Positions 17,116-25,580 of a stretch of DNA of 58,931 bases are shown piece after piece. Position numbers and translations under genes: made by a program. Numbering within the stretch: position 1 is the first letter of the stretch; every line of letters begins with the position of its first letter. Under the pieces are notes generated by a model. It worked only from the letters and a program-made list of their open reading frames with translations, was not told where the DNA came from and searched no databases. Origin of the DNA: Phormidium sp. FACHB-1136 (GTDB taxonomy: Bacteria > Cyanobacteriota > Cyanobacteriia > Phormidesmidales > Phormidesmidaceae); the NCBI RefSeq assembly GCF_014697375.1, contig NZ_JACJRS010000028.1, positions 1 to 58,931 of the forward strand. The letters are read 5' to 3'.

Positions 17116-17283
17116 CTAATCCCGGCGCAGTTCCAGCAAGTTCGCTGGACGATCCCAGCCAAAGCCGGGAATAACGTTGATCAGACCGAGATATTCCATC
17201 GTTCCAGCGGTGGTGATCGCTATCAGTAGCAGCAGGCCAAACGACCAGCTACCGTTTGACTGTTTTCCAATGAGGCGGGGCAT
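17116..17283 (-). CDS. Small single-pass membrane protein of unknown function
   Basis: A 55-residue frame starting MPRLIGKQSNGSWSFGLLLL and continuing with IAITTAGTMEYLGLINVIPG, ending ELRRD. It has one hydrophobic helix. GGAGAAG lies six bases before the ATG, an excellent ribosome binding site, and this is the main reason to believe it is a gene. It lies between the NACHT gene and the PRC-barrel gene on the same strand. I do not recognise the family. Confidence 0.5.
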   Translation of the reverse strand: MPRLIGKQSNGSWSFGLLLLIAITTAGTMEYLGLINVIPGFGWDRPANLLELRRD

Positions 17284-17425
17284 GACGCTTCTCCACTCGT
17301 GATTCTACGGTTGACGAATTCAACTCCGGTAGATATGTAGATATATCATTTCGTAGTAGGGTTTGAGTTAAGGTTTCAAAAGGTGCTTTGATTGATTGAT
17401 TTGTATAAAAACGTAGCAATTATTC

Positions 17426-19738
17426 TCAATCTCCCTGCCATTCACGGTCTTCCAGTTCTTGTTGAGGGAGCAGCAACGTCGATTCAATGTCTTGGCGAAT
17501 GGTTGGGGTCACTTCACAGTTGCTATTCAAACAATCTACCAGCAGTTGGTTAGCATCGTAGTAGCGTTTTAGGTTCTGTCGTTGTTCAGCACTAAACTGC
17601 CAGGGATGGTGAATATTGCGGTAGTGAATCATCGTAGTCCTCAATTGCTCGACCCAGGTTTCATAGTTTGCTTGCCACCAGGATTGAAGCTGATGCGGGT
17701 GCTGGGTGCTGGGTAACTGATCCTTAAGCTGTTGCAGCGATTTATAAAATCCCGCATCCCGCACCATCACCAAAATGTTGTTGATCGCTTCACGACAGGT
17801 CTGGGCATAGGCAAAATCTTGGCGATGGTCAAGGGCACAGTCCATTAGCAAATTTTCCAAAGCCGCATCTAACAAAATGCCCTGATCCAGGGTGATAGCT
17901 AGGGCAAACGGGGCGGCGGCAGTGGGGCTTTGGGCTAGGGCTAGGTAAAAGGCTCGGGTGGTCGCGAGTTTAGGGGTGGGGGAAAGGGTTTGGGATTTTT
18001 GGCTGGCCCACCGCAAAAAATCTTGTAGATGGGGGTCGTGGGCCACCAAGGCATCGATTTCCTGCTTCATCAACTGCACCAGGGAATCGGCACTGCGTAG
18101 CATGGCGGCAGTGAGCAAAAAGACTTCCCGCCAGTGGGGGTCGGTCAGGTGGCTAACCAGCCCCCCTAGGGCTTGCTCTAACGCCCGCAGATTGTGGGCG
18201 GCGACGATTTTTCGGGCTGTCAGATATTCCTGGAAGGCTAGATAGGAGAAGGAAAAAATGCCCCGTGCCCGCTCGATGAGCAGCCCGTGCTGGGCCTCAA
18301 TGGCTTTTAATATGGCCTCACTTTCAAGCCGGAGTTCTTCCGGTTCAAGCATCGGATTGGGTCGAGTTTTTAGGTAATCTTCGATGTATTGCTCGATGGT
18401 ACGCTGCTCAAAAAAGTATTGCCCCTGCTCAAAGGTGACGGCTGCAATCTGGCTGAGCAGCTTTATTTTCTGGGGTAATAAAAACCCTCGGTAAATATCA
18501 TCCCGCTCTACCCCCTTGGTCTCATCCCACTTGCCCAGCAACAGGTCAAGGCTCTGCTTATAGAAGGCCGTGCGTTTGCTGGGAAATTGCCCTTCTCCCT
18601 GAAATACCCAGCAGGCCAGGTGCAAAAATAGGGGCGTCACCACCAGTTGACGAAACGGCCAATTTTCAGGGCGCTCCAGTTTTTCAACAAATTCGGTGGC
18701 CTTGGCCTGCCCTGCGGGGGTAGCATCTCGGCCTAGGGCTATAAACCATTTTTGGGCGAAGGTGGTAATCTGTGCCGAACTAAAGGGGGCGATTTCTACA
18801 TCGGTAAAGCCGCGCAGGGCCAGCTTTTGGGTCGCCGTGCGACAGGACACCACATACCGATTGCGGTGGTACTGATCTGAGAAGGTGCGAATGGCTTGAA
18901 GAACAGCGTTGATGTCCTGATGTCTCACCTCATCTAGGCCGTCCATTAACACCAACATGCGCCCTTCGGTGAGCAGGATTTCGAGTTGGGGGGCGGTGAT
19001 GCTAGCGGTTAGCAGGGTTTGGTGCAGATAGCTGAATAAACTAAAGTCGTCCCGACGTTTAGCTACATCGGCAAACTCGCGTAGGGCCATAAATACGGGC
19101 ACCTGATCGGCGGCAAACTCGCCCTGGTTACACCGCACCGCTAGGTGCTGCAAAAAGGTGGTTTTGCCAACCCCTGGTCTACCCAGTACCCTGAGTTTTG
19201 TGTAGGTTTCTACCGCCTCCATACCGGGGATTTGGGGGATCTCCACAACCCCTAGCCCCACCCGATCAAATTCCGTTGATTCCAGATTATTCAAGTCAGC
19301 AATGGCTAACCATTGTTGGTTGGCTACGGCCTCAAGAATGTTGACATCCACATAAATATCGTCGAGGTTGACCGGGCGGCCAATGTCGAGCAGTTGCAGA
19401 ATGCCGCACTGGTGTTGAAGGGTGTCGTAGTGCTGGGATCGCACCATAGCCACCAGTTCATCCACCGTCAGGGATGGCGGCGTTAATGGTTCGCCTGGTT
19501 CCAAAAAGTCGGCGGGCGGGTTTTCGGCAATCTCGCGCCAGCCGAGGTCTAGGATCTGGCAAATTTCCATGAAAACCTGACGATCCACCGGCTGTCCAGT
19601 GAAAAATCGCCAGATTGGCTGCCGGGTCTTGAGGTTTACCTCTGCGGCTAAATTGTCTTGCGTCCACCCCTTAAGGGAAAACGCTCGCTTCGCCCACTGA
19701 ATACCCGTGGACGAGGCCTTGAGCGAGCGCTTGGCCAT
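17426..19738 (-). CDS. NACHT-domain NTPase with N-terminal HTH-like region
   Basis: A 770-residue STAND ATPase. Residues about 10-72 form a helix-turn-helix-like region (GWTQDNLAAEVNLKTRQPIW). A conserved linker with IYVDVNILEAV comes at about 127-138. The NACHT domain starts near 180: Walker A is GRPGVGKTTF at 186-195, Walker B is MLVLMDGLDEV at 261-271, and a sensor-like strand is YVVSCRTATQKL. The helical arm includes TPLFLHLACWVF and FSYLAFQEYLTARKIV. The last 200 residues are all-helical without WD, TPR or LRR repeats. Such cyanobacterial proteins belong with bacterial NACHT proteins, several of which protect against phage. No effector nuclease is recognised. It stands alone on its strand, with about 230 bases upstream to aat. 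Confidence 0.85.
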   Translation of the reverse strand: MAKRSLKASSTGIQWAKRAFSLKGWTQDNLAAEVNLKTRQPIWRFFTGQPVDRQVFMEICQILDLGWREIAENPPADFLEPGEPLTPPSLTVDELVAMVRSQHYDTLQHQCGILQLLDIGRPVNLDDIYVDVNILEAVANQQWLAIADLNNLESTEFDRVGLGVVEIPQIPGMEAVETYTKLRVLGRPGVGKTTFLQHLAVRCNQGEFAADQVPVFMALREFADVAKRRDDFSLFSYLHQTLLTASITAPQLEILLTEGRMLVLMDGLDEVRHQDINAVLQAIRTFSDQYHRNRYVVSCRTATQKLALRGFTDVEIAPFSSAQITTFAQKWFIALGRDATPAGQAKATEFVEKLERPENWPFRQLVVTPLFLHLACWVFQGEGQFPSKRTAFYKQSLDLLLGKWDETKGVERDDIYRGFLLPQKIKLLSQIAAVTFEQGQYFFEQRTIEQYIEDYLKTRPNPMLEPEELRLESEAILKAIEAQHGLLIERARGIFSFSYLAFQEYLTARKIVAAHNLRALEQALGGLVSHLTDPHWREVFLLTAAMLRSADSLVQLMKQEIDALVAHDPHLQDFLRWASQKSQTLSPTPKLATTRAFYLALAQSPTAAAPFALAITLDQGILLDAALENLLMDCALDHRQDFAYAQTCREAINNILVMVRDAGFYKSLQQLKDQLPSTQHPHQLQSWWQANYETWVEQLRTTMIHYRNIHHPWQFSAEQRQNLKRYYDANQLLVDCLNSNCEVTPTIRQDIESTLLLPQQELEDREWQGD

Positions 19739-19969
19739 ATCGCAAAAAACGCATCCTAAATGGTGAATGGTGAATTGAAACAGGGATAAAAAAGTGGTCT
19801 TTTATACGCGCCCTATCCTAACGCTTTTCTTTCTCATCCCTTTGCCTAATTGCCCACAACCAATGAAACCAACGCACCTCAACCAACCCACGGGTCCTGT
19901 CTAGACCATGATGGGCCTGAGATCTGTACGCCTGGGGGATAATGGGAGCAGCGGTACGGAGACCCCCCT

Positions 19970-20563
19970 GTGACCTTGCGCCCCCCCCGATACGACATTG
20001 ACGCTATTATTGACGGCTATTCCCAGGGCTATTTTTTAATGGCCGATGACGACGGCGACAACCTCGGTTGGTATGCCAGCCGCCAGCGCACCCTCATTCC
20101 CCTCGACCAACGGTTTCGCTATCCCACCTCGCTGCGGCGGGCGCTGAACCAAAACCGCTTTCGGGTGGGCATTAACCAGGCCTTTCAGGCGGTGGTAGAG
20201 GGCTGCGCCGACCGAGACACCACTTGGATTTCCGACGAACTCAAGCAGGTCTATTGGGAACTGTATCAAACCGGATGGGCCTACAGCTTTGAAACCTGGC
20301 AGGGCAACGAACTGGCGGGCGGCGTGCTGGGCTTGGCCATCGGTGGTGCCTTCATTGGCGAATCGATGTTTTTTCGCATTTCCGAAGGGTCTAAGGTGGC
20401 CATGGTAAAACTGGTGGAACATCTCAGACAGCGGCATTTCATCCTGTTCGATGCCCAGATGATGAACCCCCACCTGGCCCGCTTTGGAGCCTACATTGTG
20501 CCCGAACGGGACTATAAGAGCCTGCTGAAGGTGGCCCTGGCCCAAAACTGCACCTTTCTGTAA
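19970..20563 (+). CDS. aat: Leucyl/phenylalanyl-tRNA--protein transferase
   Basis: A 197-residue aminoacyl-transferase that adds Leu or Phe to N-terminal Arg or Lys and marks proteins for ClpS/ClpAP degradation. Family motifs are seen: GYSQGYFLMAD near the start, GWYASRQRTLIPLD, the core WQGNELAGGVLGLAIGGAFIGESMF, given here only as WQGNELAGGVLGLAIGGAF, and DAQMMNPHLARFGA. The start is GTG at 19970. It faces the orphan ABC ATPase gene, with a possible terminator hairpin between them. Confidence 0.93.
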   Translation: MTLRPPRYDIDAIIDGYSQGYFLMADDDGDNLGWYASRQRTLIPLDQRFRYPTSLRRALNQNRFRVGINQAFQAVVEGCADRDTTWISDELKQVYWELYQTGWAYSFETWQGNELAGGVLGLAIGGAFIGESMFFRISEGSKVAMVKLVEHLRQRHFILFDAQMMNPHLARFGAYIVPERDYKSLLKVALAQNCTFL

Positions 20564-20605
20564 TCAGAGCAGAGCGGCTTACCACGACGCCCGCGCTCCC
20601 TTGGT

Positions 20606-20625
20606 CGCCCTCTGGCAGGAGGGCG
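20606..20625. terminator. Possible bidirectional terminator between aat and the ABC ATPase gene
   Basis: CGCCCTC and GAGGGCG pair across a six-base loop (TGGCAG) between two convergent genes. The following bases (GTTTGG) are only weakly T-rich, so this may be a stabilising hairpin and not a true intrinsic terminator. Confidence 0.35.
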
Positions 20626-20660
20626 GTTTGGCAGGGGCAGGAAGTCTAGCGCCGAGGGGG

Positions 20661-22265
20661 CTAATGTCCGGCCATGCGGTGGCCGATTTCCTTCACGTCG
20701 GCGGTGGCGATGGGGCTGTCGTAGACAAACTGGCCTTCGCTGATCACCAGGATGCGGTCGCTGAGTACCAGGAGTTCGTCCAGATCTTCGCTGACCAGCA
20801 ACACCGCCACGCCTCGGTTACGGGCCTCCACAATGGCGCTATGGATGAAGTCCACCGCCGCAAAGTCTAGGCCAAAACAGGGGTTAGCGGCGATCAGCAG
20901 TTTGATATCCGGGGAGGACAACTCGCGGGCCAGCACAGCACGTTGCACATTGCCGCCGGACAGGTTTTGGATGGGGGTATCGGGGGAAGGGGTTTTGACG
21001 GAGAAGGCGTGGATTAATTCCTGGGCGGCATGGCGGATGGACTTCAGCACCAGCCACAGGTTCCATTTGGCATGGGGGGGACGGTCGAAGTTCCGTAGGG
21101 CCAGATTTTCCGCCACGCTCATCCCCGGTACGCAGGCATTGCGCAGGGGTTCCTCTGGCAGGGCAAACACGCCCAACTGGGTCATTTCGGTGCGGGTCGC
21201 TCCGTAGTGGGCACCGTTGACCTTAATTTCCCCCTGGGTAGACGGACGTTGACCCGCCAGCACCTCCACCAGTTCCCGCTGGCCATTGCCCGAAACCCCC
21301 GCAATCCCCACGATCTCGCCGCTGTAGACCGCCAAATCTAGCGGCCCAAAGGCATCCAGACCGTTATCGCGGTGGGCGGCAAGGCCGTGGACCTCCAGCA
21401 TGGGCACCGCGTCGGGGTGATCCACCTTGGCCATGTCCTTGGTTTGGCGCTCGGAACCCAGCATCATGTGGGCCATGTCGGCCACCGTGAGATCCTTGAC
21501 CGCCCCGTGCCCCGCCAGATGCCCCTTGCGCAGGACGGTGACTTCATCGGTAAAGGCCGTCACTTCCCGGAACTTGTGGGTAATGAGTAGCACGCTCAGG
21601 CGTTCGGCTTGCACCTCTTCCCGCAGCAGCCCCAGCACCTCATCGGCCTCGTCGGGGGTGAGCACGGAGGTGGGCTCGTCCAAAATTAAAATGCGGCTTT
21701 GCAGGTAAAGCTGCTTGAGAATTTCCAGCTTTTGCTTTTGCCCCGCCGCCAGTTGGGCCACGGGCATGTTGAGATCCACCCGAAAGGGCGAGTTATCCAT
21801 GAAGGCATGGAGGGCGTCGTACTCGGTCTTCCAGTGGATCACCTGGCGGCGGTCGTAGCGGGAGAGCACCAGGTTTTCGGCCACGGTCATGGCGGGAACG
21901 GAGGTGAAGTGCTGATACACCATGCCAATGCCAAATTCGTGGGCATCCTTGGGGCTTTTGATGGCGTGGGGTTGGTCATCCACCCAAATTTGGCCAGCGG
22001 TGGGGGCATAGAAACCCATGATGCATTTCACTAGGGTGCTTTTGCCTGCGCCGTTTTCCCCCAGTAGCCCGTGAACGGTGCCCGGTTTGAGGGTAAGGCT
22101 GACATCTTGCAGGGCCACTAGGGAGCCAAAGTGCTTGGTCATGTTGACCACCTTCAGCTCGGGGGGGGCCGTTTTAACACTGGGGTCGAGGATGGAGGTT
22201 GCAGGAGTCATGGTGGAACGCCAACGCTGAAATAGGGGCTTTTGAAACCTAGATCTCTGCATCAT
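20661..22265 (-). CDS. ABC transporter ATP-binding protein, nucleoside/simple sugar type
   Basis: A 534-residue protein with two fused ATPase domains. The first (about 35-265) has Walker A GLLGENGAGKST, a weakened signature LAAGQKQKLEI and Walker B LILDEPTSVLTPDE. The second (about 290-530) has signature LSGGNVQRAVLARE but a changed Walker A (GVSGNGQRE, no Lys) and a Walker B region LLIAANPCFGLDF, the normal state for this group. Such subunits energise uptake of nucleosides or simple sugars together with two permeases and a BMP-type binding protein; none is nearby. The start overlaps the stop of the upstream cobD-like gene as ATGA, so translation is coupled. Met at residue 19 is another possible start. 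Confidence 0.88.
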   Translation of the reverse strand: MMQRSRFQKPLFQRWRSTMTPATSILDPSVKTAPPELKVVNMTKHFGSLVALQDVSLTLKPGTVHGLLGENGAGKSTLVKCIMGFYAPTAGQIWVDDQPHAIKSPKDAHEFGIGMVYQHFTSVPAMTVAENLVLSRYDRRQVIHWKTEYDALHAFMDNSPFRVDLNMPVAQLAAGQKQKLEILKQLYLQSRILILDEPTSVLTPDEADEVLGLLREEVQAERLSVLLITHKFREVTAFTDEVTVLRKGHLAGHGAVKDLTVADMAHMMLGSERQTKDMAKVDHPDAVPMLEVHGLAAHRDNGLDAFGPLDLAVYSGEIVGIAGVSGNGQRELVEVLAGQRPSTQGEIKVNGAHYGATRTEMTQLGVFALPEEPLRNACVPGMSVAENLALRNFDRPPHAKWNLWLVLKSIRHAAQELIHAFSVKTPSPDTPIQNLSGGNVQRAVLARELSSPDIKLLIAANPCFGLDFAAVDFIHSAIVEARNRGVAVLLVSEDLDELLVLSDRILVISEGQFVYDSPIATADVKEIGHRMAGH

Positions 22266-23410
22266 AGATCCCTGGTTTCGATCAAAGCTGTTCGCAAACG
22301 CTCATTTTCGGATTCAGATCGCACCGCCACCCGAAAATAATGCTCCCCCAACTCCGCAAAGCTGAGGCAGTCGCGAATCAGCACTTGGCTGTGTTGCAGC
22401 AATCGGAGTTGCAGGGGGGGAACGGGAGTATCCGCCTTGACCAATAGATAATTGGCGGCACTGGGGAGAGGGGAAAAGCCCGGTATCGCAGACAATCCAG
22501 CCATCAACGCCTGTCGGGTGGGGGGCAACCAGGCCCAGGTTTGGGCTTGAAAGGCCGTATCCTGCACCGCCGCCATCGCCGCCGCCACCGCCAGGGTATT
22601 CACGGGCCAGGGGTCGCGCCATTGCTGCCAGCGTTGCAAACGGTCGGGATGGCCGATGGCATAGCCCAGCCTCAACCCCGGCAGGCTGTAGAACTTGGTC
22701 AGAGACCGCACCACCACCAGGTTTGGGTAGCGATCCACCCAGGGCACCAAACTGGGAGCTTCCTGGGCAGGCAAAAAGTCCATAAATGCCTCATCCACCA
22801 CTACCAAACTGAAGTGATCCAACAGCGGACGCAGGTCATCCAGACGGAACAAATGCCCGGTGGGGTTGTGGGGATTGTTCATTAAACAGCTTGCCGTAGG
22901 AGGGCTGGCGACCATGAGGGCATCCACCCGCAGATCAACCGCAGGGATGGGTGGGGAGGATAGGCTTTGATCCGGGGTCGTAGATGGATCTAAGACTAAG
23001 ACCGCTGATGGATCGGCACTGAGTAAAGGCCAAGGGGAAACGGTGGCCCCAAAACTTTGGCAGGCCCGCTGGTAGTCATTAAAGGCTGGGGTGGGCAGGT
23101 AGGCGGTGGGATCGGCCTGGGAAGCGATGTCGCGGGCGGCCCAGGTCAGTAGTTCGGCGGCTCCGTTTCCGGGCAAAATCCAGTCTGGGGATAGATCGTG
23201 GTGACTGGCAAGGGCGCGGCGGAGGTCGGTGTAGGCGGGGTCGGGGTAGTGGCCTAGGGTGGGAATCGCCCGTTGAAGGGCGGCTAGGACGGCATCCGGT
23301 GGCCCTAGGGGGTTAATGCTGGCAGAAAAATCGACCAGCACCCCAGGGGAACAGCCCGCGATCTCTGCCGCCCAGGCTAGATTGCCCCCGTGTACTGGTC
23401 GTTTAGCCAT
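22262..23410 (-). CDS. cobD: Threonine-phosphate decarboxylase-like PLP enzyme
   Basis: A 382-residue fold-type I PLP enzyme starting MAKRPVHGGNLAWAAEIAG. It resembles CobD/CobC, which makes (R)-1-amino-2-propanol phosphate for the lower loop of cobalamin, and also histidinol-phosphate aminotransferases. Visible motifs are DFSASINPLGPP, NNPHNPTGH, VVDEAFMDF and SLTKFYSLPGLRLGY, which holds the PLP-binding Lys. The HGGN and SASINPLG patterns favour CobD. The ATG at 23410 is chosen; the frame opens at 23428. It overlaps the ABC ATPase by four bases and lies 30 bases after the HU gene on the same strand. Confidence 0.85.
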   Translation of the reverse strand: MAKRPVHGGNLAWAAEIAGCSPGVLVDFSASINPLGPPDAVLAALQRAIPTLGHYPDPAYTDLRRALASHHDLSPDWILPGNGAAELLTWAARDIASQADPTAYLPTPAFNDYQRACQSFGATVSPWPLLSADPSAVLVLDPSTTPDQSLSSPPIPAVDLRVDALMVASPPTASCLMNNPHNPTGHLFRLDDLRPLLDHFSLVVVDEAFMDFLPAQEAPSLVPWVDRYPNLVVVRSLTKFYSLPGLRLGYAIGHPDRLQRWQQWRDPWPVNTLAVAAAMAAVQDTAFQAQTWAWLPPTRQALMAGLSAIPGFSPLPSAANYLLVKADTPVPPLQLRLLQHSQVLIRDCLSFAELGEHYFRVAVRSESENERLRTALIETRDL

Positions 23411-23440
23411 GGAAACCCCCATGGACAATTGAAGTCTGGC

Positions 23441-23734
23441 CTATTTAGCCACCTTTTCTTTGAACAACTTCCCAGCGGAGAACGCGGGGACGGTGGTGGC
23501 TGGAATGACCATGGTGTCTCCGGTTTTGGGGTTGCGGCCCTCCCGCTCCTTGCGTTCCCGAGGCTCGAAGGAACCAAAGCCCACCAGGGTTACCTTCTTG
23601 CCTTCCGCCACGGCTTCCATAATGGCGTCCATGGTGGCCGTAATGACCGAATCTACATCCTTTTTCGTGATCGACTTTTCCAAGCTTGCAGATGCTTTCT
23701 CGGTCACCTTGTCAATGAGTTCGCCTTTATTCAT
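23441..23734 (-). CDS. hup: HU family DNA-binding protein
   Basis: A 97-residue nucleoid protein that bends DNA. It starts MNKGELIDKVTEKASASLEK and holds the family core VTLVGFGSFEPRERKEREGR, then NPKTGDTMVIPA for the DNA-gripping arm and FSAGKLFKEKV at the end. The start at 23734 has AGGAGA seven bases before it, so an upstream ATG at 23779 is not needed. The length is standard. The cobD-like gene follows on the same strand. Confidence 0.95.
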   Translation of the reverse strand: MNKGELIDKVTEKASASLEKSITKKDVDSVITATMDAIMEAVAEGKKVTLVGFGSFEPRERKEREGRNPKTGDTMVIPATTVPAFSAGKLFKEKVAK

Positions 23735-24166
23735 GTTGTCTCCTAGGGGAAAAGGAACAGATTTAGGGTACTGACCCAAGGGAATCCGCCACGGCTACCG
23801 CTGGCCCATGACCAACATCGGCAGAAGGGCTGAAACCCCCATAAACTCAGAATTTCACTGACTCATTCTAAGGGGAACTTTCCCAAAGTGGATCGCCAGA
23901 ACCTTTAATTTATGTGGATTTCGGGCTTTTTTAAGAAAGTTAACGGCTTTTGGGCCAAGGTCAGATCGGTTGGCAGGCTTCCCAAAATGCTCGAAACCCT
24001 TATTCCGCCTAGTATTCAGCGGTTTAAGGGTTCCCAGGACTGAAACTCGATTGTCACTAAGCGTAAAGCGGCGAAAACCCCGCCTGTGGCCACTTTCCAC
24101 CCCTAGGTAGAAGTGCTGACGACGGGCGACGGGGCCACCCATGCCAACCTTGAACCGACAACGCCG
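23735..24166. other. Intergenic region upstream of the HU gene
   Basis: About 430 bases between two minus-strand genes. No gene is supported. It should hold the hup promoter and the end of the CDGSH gene transcript. I see no strong repeat or hairpin in it. Confidence 0.5.
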
Positions 24167-24403
24167 CTACAGGCTGGTGTGGGCACCATCGCAGAAGGGC
24201 GGCTTGTTGGTGTGCTTGCAGGCACAGAGGGCTACCTGCTTTTGGGCTTCCAGGGTGAACTTCATAGGGGTGAAGTCTGTTCCCTTGTGGCCCCCATCGC
24301 AGAAGGGCTGGTTGGCAGACTGGCCACAGGTACACCAGTAGTAATCGCCTGCTTCCAGGGTGGTGACAACGGGCTTGGTATCGGCAATAACGGGATCAGC
24401 CAT
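24167..24403 (-). CDS. CDGSH iron-sulfur protein with two cluster motifs
   Basis: A 78-residue protein with two CDGSH motifs: CTCGQSANQPFCDGGHKG at about 24-41 and CACKHTNKPPFCDGAH at about 60-75. Each has the three Cys and one His that hold a 2Fe-2S cluster. Proteins of this compact double form act in redox sensing, iron or cluster transfer. There is no membrane anchor, unlike mitoNEET. A family A repeat lies upstream. Confidence 0.93.
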   Translation of the reverse strand: MADPVIADTKPVVTTLEAGDYYWCTCGQSANQPFCDGGHKGTDFTPMKFTLEAQKQVALCACKHTNKPPFCDGAHTSL

Positions 24404-24502
24404 GGTGATGTCTCTCGGTTAAATGACTTAAATTGTGCAGGTGTCCCTTTTCCCATGGGCTACGGTGCATACACCTTTTGTTTTCACACCGCTAGTCCTT
24501 GG

Positions 24503-24615
24503 AGATCCCCCTAAATCCCCCTTGGTAAGGGGGACTTTGACTCCGGTTCCCCCCTTTTCAACGGGGGACTTTGACTCCGGTTCCCCCCTTTTCAAGGGGG
24601 GCTAGGGGGGATCAA
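24503..24615. repeat. Dispersed repeat, family A, GGGGATC form with an internal duplication
   Basis: The element starts GATCCCCCTAAATCCCCCTT and ends AAGGGGGGCTAGGGGGGATC. Inside it a 34-bp unit with ACTTTGACTCCGGTTCCCCC is repeated in tandem (24529-24562 and 24563-24595). It separates the CDGSH and pirin genes, both on the minus strand. Confidence 0.85.
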
Positions 24616-24673
24616 CCCCAGACATCAAGCAGCACAAAGACTTATGTATAAGCGGTAGCCCCATGGGGAAGGG

Positions 24674-25384
24674 TTAGGCGGCCATGTCAAACAGCAGAAA
24701 TTCGGTTTCCGCTGCGGTGCTGGCCAGGGTGAGGTGGTCGAGGTCTTGGATCGCCGCCCCATCCCCAGCGGTGAGGGCTTGGTCATTCAGGGTGAGTGCC
24801 CCCTTGGCCACCTGGAGCCAAGCGATTCGCCCCTCGCCTAGGGTGTGGCTGACCTGGTCGCCCGCCTTCAGCACCGAACTGTAGAGGCTGACATTCTGAT
24901 GAATCGTCACCGATCCATCGCGGCCATCCTGGGAGCCAATCAGGCGCAATTTGCCCTGTTTTTCGGCGGGGTCGATGTAGATTTGCTCGTAGCCCGGATC
25001 GATGCCGTTGGTGGCGGGCAGCAGCCAAATTTGGAGCAAATGCACGGCATCCGTGGCCGAGGCATTGAATTCGCTGTGCATGATGCCCGTCCCCGCCGAC
25101 ATCCGCTGCACATCCCCCGGTCGAATAATGGATCCGTTGCCGATGCTGTCTTTGTGCTCTAGGGATCCCTCTAGCACGTAGGTGACAATCTCCATATCCC
25201 GGTGGCCGTGGGTGCCAAAGCCTTGGCTGGGGCTGATTTTGTCTTCGTTGATCACCCGCAGCGGCCCAAACCCCATGTGCTGAGGATCGTAGTAGTTGCT
25301 GAAGGAAAAGGAATGCCGCGTATCCAACCAGCCAAAGTTGGCTGCGCCCCGCTCACTCGATGGACGGATCGTAATCATGACCAC
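24674..25384 (-). CDS. Pirin family protein (YhhW-like)
   Basis: A 236-residue bicupin of the pirin family. The N-terminal cupin carries the metal ligands H59, H61 ([11 protein letters not shown]), H103 and E105 (IMHSEFN). Related E. coli YhhW and human pirin have quercetinase activity in vitro; the natural role is often redox sensing or detoxification. The length is standard. It is divergent from a LysR-type regulator, and a 23-bp palindrome lies between them, which suggests the regulator controls it. The start at 25384 reads [14 protein letters not shown]; the Met at 25378 is an alternative, with AGGAGGTG a few bases upstream. Confidence 0.93.
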   Translation of the reverse strand: MVMITIRPSSERGAANFGWLDTRHSFSFSNYYDPQHMGFGPLRVINEDKISPSQGFGTHGHRDMEIVTYVLEGSLEHKDSIGNGSIIRPGDVQRMSAGTGIMHSEFNASATDAVHLLQIWLLPATNGIDPGYEQIYIDPAEKQGKLRLIGSQDGRDGSVTIHQNVSLYSSVLKAGDQVSHTLGEGRIAWLQVAKGALTLNDQALTAGDGAAIQDLDHLTLASTAAETEFLLFDMAA

Positions 25385-25482
25385 ACCTCCTCATAACGAA
25401 TTTGGGCTGATCTCGATGCTTTTATCCTGTTCCCACCTTAAACCGAATCCTTGATAACGACAATCACCAATTTTATAAACAC

Positions 25483-25505
25483 ATTGTCTCTAAAATAAAG
25501 ACAAT
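25483..25505. promoter_or_regulatory. Candidate operator between pirin and LysR genes
   Basis: ATTGTCT and AGACAAT form a perfect 7-bp inverted repeat with spacer CTAAAATAA. It lies 98 bases upstream of the pirin start and 75 bases upstream of the LysR start, where a LysR-type regulator usually binds. The dyad does not match the simple T-N11-A symmetry exactly. A half-site-like ACGACAAT lies nearby at 25457-25464. Confidence 0.6.
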
Positions 25506-25580
25506 AGTCACCCATCAACCCAGGGCGGGCACCCAGCGATGCGCCCTGACTCCCGATTCCCGACTCCCTACCCCCCTGCC

